The position numbers were made by a program, and so were the translations under genes. Below the pieces are notes generated by a model, which searched no databases, had not been told where the DNA came from, and was given only the letters and a program-made list of their open reading frames with translations. Of a stretch of 47,750 bases of DNA, positions 25,899 through 33,880 are shown in pieces. The stretch is from Lachnospiraceae bacterium (GTDB lineage Bacteria > Bacillota > Clostridia > Lachnospirales > Lachnospiraceae). Every line of letters begins with the position of its first letter. The stretch's first letter is position 1. The stretch covers positions 1 to 47,750 of the forward strand of contig JAEFAR010000016.1 in assembly GCA_016287675.1 (NCBI GenBank), written 5' to 3'.

Positions 25899-26447
25899 AT
25901 GGATTTACAAAAAGTCGAACAATCGGATTATTCCGAGATAAAAAAGATTTATCATGAGGCATTCCCCTTAAAGGAACGATCTCCGTTTTTGTTTCTAAAA
26001 ATCAAGTACCGACATAAGAAGGCCGATTTCTGGAAGATCATAGATGACGGCGCTACCGTGGGCTTTGCCTACATACTGACACACAACGATCTGGCATATA
26101 TATTCTTGTTTGCCATAGCCGCCGAGTACCGAGGCGGTCATCACGGAACTCATGCAATGAAGCTCATTCTTGAGAAATATGAAAAGAAGAGAGTTTACCT
26201 CGCTTTGGAAGACTGGAACGTGGAATGTTCCAATAAAGAACAAAGGATCAAGAGGCATGATTTTTATAAATTCTGCAATTTTCACGACCTCCCCTATAAG
26301 TTACAGGAAGATCTGATCACGTACAACATAATGGGAAACGGTAAAAAGATCGAACCCTGGGAACACAAGTCTCTTACCGACGCATTTCTCGGAAAGCCCC
26401 TTAAGTATTTTATCAACATGAAGATCATAAAACCCCACAGATTTTGA
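25899..26447 (+). CDS. GNAT family N-acetyltransferase
   Basis: 182 residues with the GNAT fold. The acetyl-CoA loop is IAAEYRGGHHGTHAM (R/Q-x-x-G-x-G/A pattern, here RGGHHGTHA). Strands before it (VGFAYILTHNDLAYIFLFAI) match motif D/A of the fold. It transfers an acetyl group to an unknown amine, small molecule or protein. The ribosome site is weak (AAAGG about 11 bases before the ATG). It lies alone between the divergent xylanase gene and a shared terminator, so nothing in the context suggests a substrate. Confidence 0.85.
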   Translation: MDLQKVEQSDYSEIKKIYHEAFPLKERSPFLFLKIKYRHKKADFWKIIDDGATVGFAYILTHNDLAYIFLFAIAAEYRGGHHGTHAMKLILEKYEKKRVYLALEDWNVECSNKEQRIKRHDFYKFCNFHDLPYKLQEDLITYNIMGNGKKIEPWEHKSLTDAFLGKPLKYFINMKIIKPHRF

Positions 26448-26514
26448 CACAGTCTGTTGGACTTTTGTTGGCAATTGAAACAAAAAAATACACCGCCCTT
26501 CCATACTCCTATAA

Positions 26515-26557
26515 AGCAAAAAACTCCCGTGCCGAAGCACGGGAGTCGAATTTTTTT
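26515..26557. terminator. Strong bidirectional terminator
   Basis: A perfect 10-bp stem (ACTCCCGTGC at 26523-26532, GCACGGGAGT at 26537-26546) with a CGAA loop is flanked by A and T tracts. It ends the GNAT gene on the plus strand and the triple-repeat surface-protein gene on the minus strand. Confidence 0.92.
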
Positions 26558-26567
26558 GATCAAAAAA

Positions 26568-28190
26568 CTATCTTGCTTCTTCTCTCTTCTTGAAGAATAC
26601 AACGCCGCTTACTGCAGCAATTCCGAGAAGTGTGATCATGATCATCATAGAATTATCGCCTGTCTTAGGTGTCTGAGCAGGTTCCTCGGCAACCTTTTCA
26701 ACTACAGGTGTCTGGTAAAGAACAACTCTCTTGATGACAACATCGTTGAGGTTTACGCCCCAGCCCTTACCGCCGAGAAGAATAGTGTTGGCATCCTTTG
26801 TTGTAACGAAATTCTTCGTGATAACGGTAGCATCCGTCTTTCCGGGATTCTCGAACTGAAGAGGTGTTGCAACGCAGGAGGAATCTGTAGAATTAAGGAT
26901 AGGATAAAGTCTTACGGATTCATCATCTGCAGTATTGAACTGGAATGTGATGGCAGCTGTTACATCACTTCCCTTAGACATGTCTGTTCTCTCCGAAGGA
27001 ATGGCAAACTTGGATGTTACGCCTCCCTTAGCGGAAATGGAACCGTCTTCAAGAACTGTTACAGCATCGCCGCTGACAGTAAATACCTTGCTGAGGTCAA
27101 GAACTTCTGCCTGCTGAACGCTGATGGACTTGATCTCGATATCGTTAATGTACTTGCCCCAACCTGAGGAAGCTACAAGAAGCTGATTTGCTTCTGCATC
27201 CTTGTTGATGGTAAGAAGGATCGTTTCTGTGATCGTGCTCTTATCCTTGGGATTGTAAACCTTAACAACATCAGACTTAGCATTGTCTGCGCCATCCTGA
27301 ATAGCGTAGAATCTGAAGGATTCATCCTCTTCATAGGTGGAATTGAACTTAGCGGTTACTGTAACTGCAAGTACATCGCCTGCCTTATAAGTGTTTGCAA
27401 GAGGGAAAGCAAACTTCTGAGTCACGCCGCCCTTGCAGATGAGTGCTCCGGTGTCACTTACTGTAGGAAGATCGCCGGAGATCTTAGCTGCTGCAGTAAG
27501 GTCAATCTTGGGATTGGGAGCAACCGTGATCTTCTTTACGGTTACGTCGTTTACGTACTTGCCCCAGCCGGAAGAAGCAACGAGAAGTGTGTCGAAATCT
27601 TCCTTGGCGGTCATGTAAACAGTAGTTGTGAAAGTATCGGTGTTCTTAGGATTTGCGATCTTAATAACATCGGTTTTAGCATTATCTCCGGTTCCCTGGA
27701 TTCCGTAGAGTCTGATAGCTTCGTCGTCAGCGGAATTGAACTGCAGAGTAACGGTTACCGCAGCGCTCTTGCCGGCCTTAACGATAACTCCCAAAGGAAC
27801 ACAGAACTTCTGAGTTTTCTGATCTTTCATTGACATTTCGGTGTCATTAACAAGTGCGGGTAAATCTCCGGAAACCGAAACAGCCTTTGAGAAATCCAGA
27901 TTGATGGTCTTGTTGAACTGAGAAGCGGCAAGCTTTGCTGCCTCCTCAGCTTCCTTCGCCGCCTGCTGCTCGGGTGTGAGCGTAGGTGTGGGTGTAGGCG
28001 TCCATGTGGGTTCCAGCTTCCATTCCTTCTTAGGTGAAGGTGTAGGTGTTGCCGTTACAGTTTTCTTCTGTCCCGGAGTAGGTGTTGCAGTTACGGTTGC
28101 AGGTGTAGGTTCGGGTTCGTCCTTGGTACAGCCTGCCGCAAGAGCAAGAACCATTGCCGCGCATAAAAGCAAAGCAATTTTTTTCTTCAT
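26568..28190 (-). CDS. Surface protein with three tandem ~130-residue modules, lipobox and sortase-like tail
   Basis: 540 residues. The N-terminus is a lipoprotein signal ending LALAAGC (Cys21), followed by Thr/Pro linkers (about 28-72) and a charged helical stretch. Three homologous modules follow (about 96-224, 228-358, 363-492). Each has a strand with FNS/FNT..DE..R.Y.I and ends with an ASSGWGKY.ND-type motif. The fold looks like a beta-sandwich, as in carbohydrate-binding modules, but I do not recognise a numbered family. The C-terminus is TPKTG (507-511), a hydrophobic helix and a KKREEAR tail, a sortase-type signal. The protein thus carries both lipid and wall anchors, which is unusual. 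GGAGGAAAG precedes the ATG. Placement beside xylanase genes suggests xylan binding; this is inference. Confidence 0.75.
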   Translation of the reverse strand: MKKKIALLLCAAMVLALAAGCTKDEPEPTPATVTATPTPGQKKTVTATPTPSPKKEWKLEPTWTPTPTPTLTPEQQAAKEAEEAAKLAASQFNKTINLDFSKAVSVSGDLPALVNDTEMSMKDQKTQKFCVPLGVIVKAGKSAAVTVTLQFNSADDEAIRLYGIQGTGDNAKTDVIKIANPKNTDTFTTTVYMTAKEDFDTLLVASSGWGKYVNDVTVKKITVAPNPKIDLTAAAKISGDLPTVSDTGALICKGGVTQKFAFPLANTYKAGDVLAVTVTAKFNSTYEEDESFRFYAIQDGADNAKSDVVKVYNPKDKSTITETILLTINKDAEANQLLVASSGWGKYINDIEIKSISVQQAEVLDLSKVFTVSGDAVTVLEDGSISAKGGVTSKFAIPSERTDMSKGSDVTAAITFQFNTADDESVRLYPILNSTDSSCVATPLQFENPGKTDATVITKNFVTTKDANTILLGGKGWGVNLNDVVIKRVVLYQTPVVEKVAEEPAQTPKTGDNSMMIMITLLGIAAVSGVVFFKKREEAR

Positions 28191-28248
28191 AAAATCTTTC
28201 CTCCCTTAATATTAGTCAGATACATTTCTTCTTCCACAGCGAAATGTA

Positions 28249-28265
28249 AGCTAAATTCATTTTAG
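28249..28265. promoter_or_regulatory. Inverted repeat at the promoter of the triple-repeat gene
   Basis: GCTAAA (28249-28254) and TTTAGC (28260-28265) are inverted around TTCAT. On the minus strand the same bases form an extended -10 (TGCTAAAAT), so a bound protein would block that promoter. The function as an operator is inferred. Confidence 0.35.
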
Positions 28266-28341
28266 CACAAATGCCTATAAAACTCATACGAAATATTGCT
28301 TTTTATTTCTCATAATTATCAATTTTTGATAATGTTCACAG

Positions 28342-28401
28342 ATATGCGGTGTGCTAAAGCTCCGAAAATCCGTTTTCGAAGAGTTTCGGCACGCCGTATA
28401 T
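28342..28401. other. Long structured stem-loop in the divergent intergenic region
   Basis: Thirteen base pairs (two of them G-U) join 28342-28354 to 28389-28401. Inside, a smaller AAA(G)CTC/GAGTTT helix and a perfect six-pair hairpin (CGAAAA, loop TCCG, TTTTCG, 28362-28377) stack up, so nearly all bases pair. No T tract follows on either strand, so it is not a standard terminator. It lies between the divergent triple-repeat and GH8 genes, far from both start codons. It may be a small RNA, a structured leader part or a DNA cruciform. The class is unknown. Confidence 0.6.
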
Positions 28402-28445
28402 TCTGCGTGGCAGTAATGAACATTGTTGCTGTTCAGGCAGTACGG

Positions 28446-28468
28446 CATTTATATGCACGATATAAATG
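28446..28468. promoter_or_regulatory. Perfect palindrome, candidate operator
   Basis: CATTTATAT (28446-28454) and ATATAAATG (28460-28468) are exact inverted repeats around GCACG, with central CG. The shape suits a dimeric regulator. It lies about 110 bp before the GH8 gene. The regulator is unknown; the nearby LacI- and AraC-type genes are candidates. Confidence 0.5.
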
Positions 28469-28551
28469 GCAAAATTTAGCAATAACTGTCTTTCATTAAG
28501 CAAAATATAAATAGATTTTAAATACCCGTTTTGTTAAAATCCCAACTAATC

Positions 28552-28569
28552 ATGTGCAGGAATGCACAT
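28552..28569 (+). promoter_or_regulatory. Hairpin next to the GH8 ribosome-binding site
   Basis: ATGTGCA (28552-28558) and TGCACAT (28563-28569) form a seven-pair hairpin with a GGAA loop. GGAGG of the GH8 gene begins two bases later (28571). The hairpin could control the access of ribosomes or stabilise the 5' end. A likely extended -10 TGTTAAAAT (28532-28540) would place the RNA start near 28547, making the hairpin the leader itself. Confidence 0.5.
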
Positions 28570-28580
28570 CGGAGGATAAT

Positions 28581-29726
28581 ATGAACGCATATAAAACCGG
28601 AAAATACAGAAACGTTTTTAAAGAAGTGGGCTTCGATGAGAAAGAGATCGAGAAGCGTCTTTTTGAGATCCGCGATTTTTACTTCTTCGGTACCGATGAA
28701 GAGCGAGTCTATCACGACGTTGCCCCCGACATGGGTTATATCGAAGACACGGGAAATCATGACGCCAGAACGGAAGGAATGTCCTACGGCATGATGTTTT
28801 GCGTTCAGCTTGATATGAAAGAACAGTTTGACCGCATATGGAAGTGGTCAAAAACCTATATGTTCATGGATGAAGGCGTCAACGAAGGCTACTTTGCCTG
28901 GTCCTGTGCCACCGACGGCAAAAAGAATGCCTACGGTCCTGCCCCCGACGGCGAGGAGTACTATGCTCTCGCTCTCTTCTTCGCTTCCCACAGATGGGGC
29001 GACGGAGAAGGCATCTTCAATTACAGCCATGAAGCAAAAGAAATACTTAAAGCCATGATCCACAAGGGGTACGATGGTCGTCAGGGAGATCCCATGTTCA
29101 ATCATGATAACCATCAGATCCTTTTTGTCCCGGGCATAGGTTTTACGGACCCCTCTTACCATCTTCCCCACTTCTACGAGCTTTTCTCCCTGTGGGCATA
29201 TGAAGAGGATCGTCCCTTCTTCAGAGAATGCGTGAAGGCAAGCCGCGAGTATCTTGTCAAGGCCTGTCATCCTCAGACCGGTTTTTCCGCCGAGTATGCG
29301 GAATTTGACGGTTCTCCCCTAAAGCAGAAGCTTTCCTGGACCACGGACCGTCATGACTGGTTCTTTTCCGACTCTTACAGAACCGTTGCAAACATAGCCC
29401 TTGACTATGAATGGTTCGGACAGGATGTGGGCCAGATCAGGGCCTGCGATAAAATTCAGCTCTACCTGAACAATGCACGGCTCTCAAATGATTATCACAT
29501 CTATGAGATCGACGGCACCATTGTTCCCACTTCTTTTGCTCTTCATCCCACGGGACTTCCCGCCACAGTAGCTGAGGCTTCTCTCGCTGCGGACAACGAG
29601 ACCACAAAGGAATGGGTAAAGTCCTTCTACAACATGCCACTCAGAAAGGGCGACAGAAGGTACTATGATAATTGCCTGTACTTTTTCGCTTTTCTTGCAT
29701 TAAGCGGTAATTACAGGATCTGGTAA
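28581..29726 (+). CDS. Reducing-end xylose-releasing exo-oligoxylanase, glycoside hydrolase family 8
   Basis: 381 residues, no signal peptide, so cytoplasmic. An (alpha/alpha)6-barrel enzyme of the Rex type (EC 3.2.1.156) that removes xylose from the reducing end of imported xylo-oligosaccharides. The acid is Glu65 in DARTEGMSYGMMF, the GH8 signature. The base is Asp264 in HDWFFSDSYRT, matching the position known for Bacillus halodurans Rex. The ATG at 28581 follows GGAGG with five bases. GH43 follows 24 bp later in the same direction. The pair would finish xylan breakdown inside the cell. Confidence 0.93.
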   Translation: MNAYKTGKYRNVFKEVGFDEKEIEKRLFEIRDFYFFGTDEERVYHDVAPDMGYIEDTGNHDARTEGMSYGMMFCVQLDMKEQFDRIWKWSKTYMFMDEGVNEGYFAWSCATDGKKNAYGPAPDGEEYYALALFFASHRWGDGEGIFNYSHEAKEILKAMIHKGYDGRQGDPMFNHDNHQILFVPGIGFTDPSYHLPHFYELFSLWAYEEDRPFFRECVKASREYLVKACHPQTGFSAEYAEFDGSPLKQKLSWTTDRHDWFFSDSYRTVANIALDYEWFGQDVGQIRACDKIQLYLNNARLSNDYHIYEIDGTIVPTSFALHPTGLPATVAEASLAADNETTKEWVKSFYNMPLRKGDRRYYDNCLYFFAFLALSGNYRIW

Positions 29727-29750
29727 TATTTTGTAAACAGGAACGGTATT

Positions 29751-31256
29751 ATGGACAATTTCAATCCCATAATTAAACAAGACTATCCGGATCCGGATAT
29801 TGTGCGAGTAGGTGATACGTATTATCTGCTTTCCACTACTATGCACTTTTTCCCCGGAGGTTCCGTTCTTTCATCTCACGACCTCCTTAACTGGAAGATC
29901 GAGGGATATGTTTTTGATGAACTGGATTCGACTGCCGAGGAGCATCTGGATCACGAACAGAACATCTACGGACACGGCATGTGGGCTCCGTCCCTTCGTT
30001 ATCACAACGGACTCTTCTATGCCCTCTTCCTTTCCATAGTGAGAAAAAGCACCTACATCTTCACTTCCGAAAAAGCTGCAGGTCCCTGGAAGCGCCACGT
30101 GATCAACGCAGAATTCTATGATGCCTCTCTGCTGTTTGATGATGACAGAGTCTTTGTGGTCCATGGCAACACCGAGATAAAACTTACGGAAATAGACATT
30201 GAACACTTTACCGTAAAAAAAGACGGTCTGAACCTGTCACTCTTTAAAGATGAACACAATGTAGGTCTGGGTTATGAAGGCTCTCATGCCTATAAGATCG
30301 GATCCACCTACTGTATTTTCAATATTCATTGGCCCAAGGACGATCCCGCCATCCGCACTCAGGTGGTTCACACTTCGGAAAAAATAGAAGGCCCCTATGT
30401 TGAAACCGAGCTGATCAGGGATGATTACGGTCTCCCCCACAACGGCGTTGCCCAGGGCGGTATCATAAACACTCCCTCCGGGAAATACTACGGTTTCTTT
30501 TTCAGAGATCAGGGTGCCTGCGGAAGGATCCCCATTCTCACCCCCATCGAGATCAGAAACGGAATCCCCTTTGTAGGAGAAGGCGGAAAGATCCCCGCTT
30601 TCGATCCGCCGGTATCGGGAAAGAGATCCGGCAGACAGGATCCTCTTTATGTTTCGGGGTTTTTAAAGGACGGCAGGCTTCAGAAAGCCTGGCAGTTTAA
30701 TCATCTGCCCAACCCGTCATTATATGCCTTTAACGGCAATTCTTACTCCGTTACCACAGGTAAGCTCTGTGTTAATGTTACGGAAGCAGTCAACACACTC
30801 ACCCAGCGTTCCACCTGGCCGAAATGTCACGCCGAGGTTACAGTGGATGCTTCAAAGCTCAACTTCGGTGACCATGCGGGTATCTGCGCTTTTGAAGGCT
30901 GTTACGGTGAACTCTCTGTAAGTCGTGAAGTCGGAGGCTACTTCTTAAACCTTATAACCCGTGATGTCAATGACAAGCTCTGCGGTAAAACGGATTGTTT
31001 CCCGGGGAATCAGATTGAAAAGATCGCATTGCATTCATCGAAGATCCGCCTGAGGATAGATATGAATTTTGAAGGTCTGGCAGACTTTGCAGTATTTTCC
31101 TATAAGACTGAAAAACGATTCGAAAAGCTTTCCTACACTCACAAACTTGCTTTCAGACTCGATCATTTCTGCGGAGTCCGCTTTGGACTCTTCTGCTATT
31201 CCACTTCCGTTATAGGTGGAACAGCCGTATTTTCGGATTTTAAATACGGACTTTAG
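29751..31256 (+). CDS. Glycoside hydrolase family 43 beta-xylosidase (or arabinofuranosidase)
   Basis: 501 residues, no signal peptide. The five-bladed propeller (about 1-310) holds the three acids of GH43: base Asp14 in DYPDPD, pKa-tuning Asp124 in FYDASLLFDDD and acid Glu176 in GLGYEGSHAYK. The C-terminal beta-sandwich (about 320-500) closes the active site in this enzyme type. It should release xylose from oligosaccharide non-reducing ends; arabinofuranosidase activity is common in the family and cannot be told apart by eye. It lies 24 bp after the GH8 gene and ends at a shared terminator. Confidence 0.92.
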   Translation: MDNFNPIIKQDYPDPDIVRVGDTYYLLSTTMHFFPGGSVLSSHDLLNWKIEGYVFDELDSTAEEHLDHEQNIYGHGMWAPSLRYHNGLFYALFLSIVRKSTYIFTSEKAAGPWKRHVINAEFYDASLLFDDDRVFVVHGNTEIKLTEIDIEHFTVKKDGLNLSLFKDEHNVGLGYEGSHAYKIGSTYCIFNIHWPKDDPAIRTQVVHTSEKIEGPYVETELIRDDYGLPHNGVAQGGIINTPSGKYYGFFFRDQGACGRIPILTPIEIRNGIPFVGEGGKIPAFDPPVSGKRSGRQDPLYVSGFLKDGRLQKAWQFNHLPNPSLYAFNGNSYSVTTGKLCVNVTEAVNTLTQRSTWPKCHAEVTVDASKLNFGDHAGICAFEGCYGELSVSREVGGYFLNLITRDVNDKLCGKTDCFPGNQIEKIALHSSKIRLRIDMNFEGLADFAVFSYKTEKRFEKLSYTHKLAFRLDHFCGVRFGLFCYSTSVIGGTAVFSDFKYGL

Positions 31257-31315
31257 ATGCGCTCCCGGCTTACACCGCACCTAAGATCCGTTATCCTCAC
31301 AGAATAGTGGTAAAT

Positions 31316-31352
31316 AAAAAATACCTGTCGGTTCATCCTTCAGGTATTTTTT
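31316..31352. terminator. Bidirectional terminator between GH43 and the AraC-type gene
   Basis: A perfect 12-bp inverted repeat (AAAAAATACCTG at 31316-31327, CAGGTATTTTTT at 31341-31352) gives a T tract in both directions. It overlaps the stop codon of the AraC-type gene. Confidence 0.92.
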
Positions 31353-32274
31353 ATGTTTCTTCATTTCTTTTTGCTCTGAAAGCACTGGGAGTGCATCCTT
31401 CGATCTCCTTAAAGACTCTGTTGAAAGTCGAGATACTTGAAAATCCCGTATTCATTGCAATGTCCATAATGGAGCACTCGGCGTCTGCCAGCAGTTCTTT
31501 AGCAGCCCTTATCCTTCTTATGGTCAGATAATCACAGAATGTGTATTCGGTGTACTGCTTGAAAAGTCTTGAAAAATAGTATTTACTGAAACCGATGTTG
31601 ATCGCCGCATCCTCCAAAGTGATGGGCTGCATGTAGTTTTCATTGATGTATTCCAGAAGCTTATTGAATTCCTTAACGTACTGCTGCTGCTTTCTTGGCT
31701 TTGCATTGTTAAACAGCTTTTCATCCGTGTCATGATTCGATCCGAAAAGAACAAGGAAATCCATAAAACAGGAGTAGATCGTGATCTCACTGTACGTCTG
31801 TCCGTAGAAGTAAGCATTTCTCATCTTCACGAGAAGATCGAAGGCCTCATCAAAGATCCTGGGATAATTGCTCTTGTTGGCATGGATGGGATTGATGAAT
31901 GCCGGTTCCAGACCCGCAAATCCTTTAAGCTTTCTCACCATCGTGAGATCAAAGAGGAAGATGAACCTTGATCCGTCAGGACCGGGATCACGTATCTCAT
32001 GGAGCCATCCCGAAGGAATAATAAAGATCTCACCGGGATATATCACATGCTTTTCGTCCCGAATAACGATCTCGTACTGTCCCTCCACAGGCATCAGTAT
32101 CTCCATCGCATCGTGCCAGTGAGGCTTGAAGCCGTGAGCTTCCACGTTGTACCAGATACGGACCGAGGAATTATCATGAAAATCCACGATCTCGCGACCA
32201 TTTTCGTCGTATTCAATTTTGCCGTTAAAATCATTATTCGTACCTGTAAGAAGTACTTTTTCATTCTTGGGCAT
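31351..32274 (-). CDS. AraC family transcriptional regulator with cupin sensor
   Basis: 307 residues. The N-terminal cupin (about 35-130, with HGFKPHWHDAMEILMP and PGEIFIIPSGWLHEI) should bind a sugar. The C-terminal double helix-turn-helix (about 205-303) has ITLEDAAINIGFSKYYFSRLFKQ and the signature GFSSISTFNRVFKEIEGCTPSAFR. Such regulators usually activate sugar-use operons when their ligand is present. It is the last gene after the long transport operon, 71 bp behind it, and converges with the GH8-GH43 pair. Either cluster could be its target. The ribosome site AAAGG lies just before the ATG. Confidence 0.93.
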   Translation of the reverse strand: MPKNEKVLLTGTNNDFNGKIEYDENGREIVDFHDNSSVRIWYNVEAHGFKPHWHDAMEILMPVEGQYEIVIRDEKHVIYPGEIFIIPSGWLHEIRDPGPDGSRFIFLFDLTMVRKLKGFAGLEPAFINPIHANKSNYPRIFDEAFDLLVKMRNAYFYGQTYSEITIYSCFMDFLVLFGSNHDTDEKLFNNAKPRKQQQYVKEFNKLLEYINENYMQPITLEDAAINIGFSKYYFSRLFKQYTEYTFCDYLTIRRIRAAKELLADAECSIMDIAMNTGFSSISTFNRVFKEIEGCTPSAFRAKRNEET

Positions 32275-32294
32275 AATTGGTTTCCTTTAAAATC

Positions 32295-32320
32295 CACGGC
32301 GGAGGCGGTCCCCCGCCGTG
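32295..32320 (-). terminator. GC-rich hairpin between the binding-protein gene and the AraC-type gene
   Basis: CACGGCGG (32295-32302) and CCGCCGTG (32313-32320) form an eight-pair GC-rich stem. On the minus strand it is followed by GATTTTAAAGG, only a short T tract. It may end most transcripts after the binding-protein gene, leaving reduced readthrough into the regulator gene. Confidence 0.55.
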
Positions 32321-32345
32321 AATGAGTAAAAATTAAATCAGGTTT

Positions 32346-33812
32346 TTATTTTCCGTTATGTTCGTCAAGATATGCCTGAACAGTACCGCGGATCTCTTCC
32401 ATGATCTCAGCGGGTGTCTGGCTGTCAAGCTTCCACATGAGCATTGATCCGTGAATTCCGTCATTACCTACAAGACCGTAAACAGCTGAATCAAATCTTG
32501 CAGAAACAAACTTGGGATCTACCATGTGAGGCATTGTGATATCAACAGCTTCTGTATCGCGGAAGTTGTTGTAGTAGCTGTACTTCCAAGCAGGATATCC
32601 TTCGTAACCGGGAACGGGATTTGTCCAAAGGTTGTAAGCAAATGCGATCTTCTCAGCTTTGTCCTTGGAGTAGCATCCGGGAATAACGAAAAGGTTATCT
32701 TCTGCATAGGTGTAATAACCGTCTGCTTCAGGTCCCTTAGGGAAGCAAAGGAATCCGAAATCATCTACACAGTTATTGTTAAGTCTATCACCTGCAACAT
32801 ATGCCTGGTGAACCATGAATGCAACCTTACCGCTTTCAAATGCGGGAAGGAAGTAATCCCACTGTCCGTCTTCAGGCTGAGGCATGTTGTACTTTGCTCT
32901 CATGTCCTTAGCCCAGTTAAGAGCTTCCATTGTCTCGTTGCTCTCAAGTTTGCTGTAGTAGTTACCGTCCTTATCAAGGTCTATGAAACATCCCTTGTTT
33001 GAGAATACGGCTGAAGGATAGAAGTAGGAATTGAAGCATGCCATAGCATACTGATCGATCACGCCGTCGTTATCAAAGTCCTTCTGAACCTTATCGCAAA
33101 CTTCCTCAAACTTATCCCAAGTCCATGTTCCGTCTTCCTGCCACTTGTAAAGGTCCTCGGGGTCGATACCGGCTTCCTTGAGAATTCTCTTATTGAAATA
33201 AACGCCGTTTCTGGGTTCGGAGCTTTCTGCTCTCATAGCAAAGATCTTATCACCCCTTGTACTGAATCCCATTACACCTCTGTCCCACTTCTCGTCTGTG
33301 AAGTCAAGCCAGTCGATGCTTGCAAGGTCATACATAAGACCCTGACTCATTGCACTTGCCGCACCTGTATCACCCTGGTGAAGAGTGAAGATGTAGTACT
33401 CATCTCCGCCTGTTGTAGCATAGTTAATGTAATCGGATGACATGTTGCCCCATGTCGAATAGTTGAGGCCTGTAATTGTGAAGTTATAGGTCTTCTCCAG
33501 CCACTCATGCCATTCTTCCTGAGCTTCACGATATGCGCTGTTTGCATCGCTGGGTGCATAGAACCAGTCAGCGATCTGAATATTGATGCCCCCAAGATCG
33601 ATAGCCTTTCCGTTCTTATCCTTAATAATCTCATAAGGATTGTTTCCGGCATCCTGATTTGTTACAACCTCTGTTTCATTTGAAGAATCAACGTCATTAT
33701 TTTTAAGAATGACGGGTTCCTGAGAAACAGGCTCCTTTGATCCGCAAGCTGCAAGGCCGAGAACCATGCTGAGTGCAAGCATCAATGCCCCCATTTTTTT
33801 GAGTTGCTTCAT
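32346..33812 (-). CDS. Extracellular sugar-binding lipoprotein of an ABC importer (SBP-2)
   Basis: About 488 residues. The signal peptide ends LGLAACGS (lipobox; Cys at about 23). The mature part is a family 1-type binding protein for oligosaccharides, with the clamshell features GGDEYYIFTLHQGD and ARFDSAVYGLVGNDGIHG. The ATG at 33812 follows AAAGGAGG, the strongest ribosome site of the operon. It is the last of nine genes, 68 bp after its permeases, with stem-loops on both sides. This pattern (strong start plus flanking hairpins) is known to raise binding-protein levels over the permeases. Ligand unknown. Confidence 0.93.
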   Translation of the reverse strand: MKQLKKMGALMLALSMVLGLAACGSKEPVSQEPVILKNNDVDSSNETEVVTNQDAGNNPYEIIKDKNGKAIDLGGINIQIADWFYAPSDANSAYREAQEEWHEWLEKTYNFTITGLNYSTWGNMSSDYINYATTGGDEYYIFTLHQGDTGAASAMSQGLMYDLASIDWLDFTDEKWDRGVMGFSTRGDKIFAMRAESSEPRNGVYFNKRILKEAGIDPEDLYKWQEDGTWTWDKFEEVCDKVQKDFDNDGVIDQYAMACFNSYFYPSAVFSNKGCFIDLDKDGNYYSKLESNETMEALNWAKDMRAKYNMPQPEDGQWDYFLPAFESGKVAFMVHQAYVAGDRLNNNCVDDFGFLCFPKGPEADGYYTYAEDNLFVIPGCYSKDKAEKIAFAYNLWTNPVPGYEGYPAWKYSYYNNFRDTEAVDITMPHMVDPKFVSARFDSAVYGLVGNDGIHGSMLMWKLDSQTPAEIMEEIRGTVQAYLDEHNGK

Positions 33813-33840
33813 AAAATTTCCTCCTTTAAATATTGTTTTA

Positions 33841-33867
33841 TATATGACCGCTCCCGGCGGTAATATA
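33841..33867 (-). other. Intercistronic stem-loop before the binding-protein gene
   Basis: ACCGC (33847-33851) and GCGGT (33857-33861), extended by TATAT/ATATA after one mismatch, form a stem of about ten pairs. No T tract follows. It stands between the permease stop and the ribosome site of the binding-protein gene and may mark an RNA processing or stability point. Confidence 0.5.
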
Positions 33868-33880
33868 ACTGAGTAAAACA

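Noticed and set aside
26457-27167. Plus-strand open frame over the end of the triple-module gene
   Set aside because: It runs through the strong terminator at 26523-26546 and mirrors the repeats of the minus-strand gene.
28342-28401. Stem-loop as a terminator or a c-di-GMP riboswitch
   Set aside because: No T tract on either strand, and none of the conserved bases of that riboswitch class are seen.
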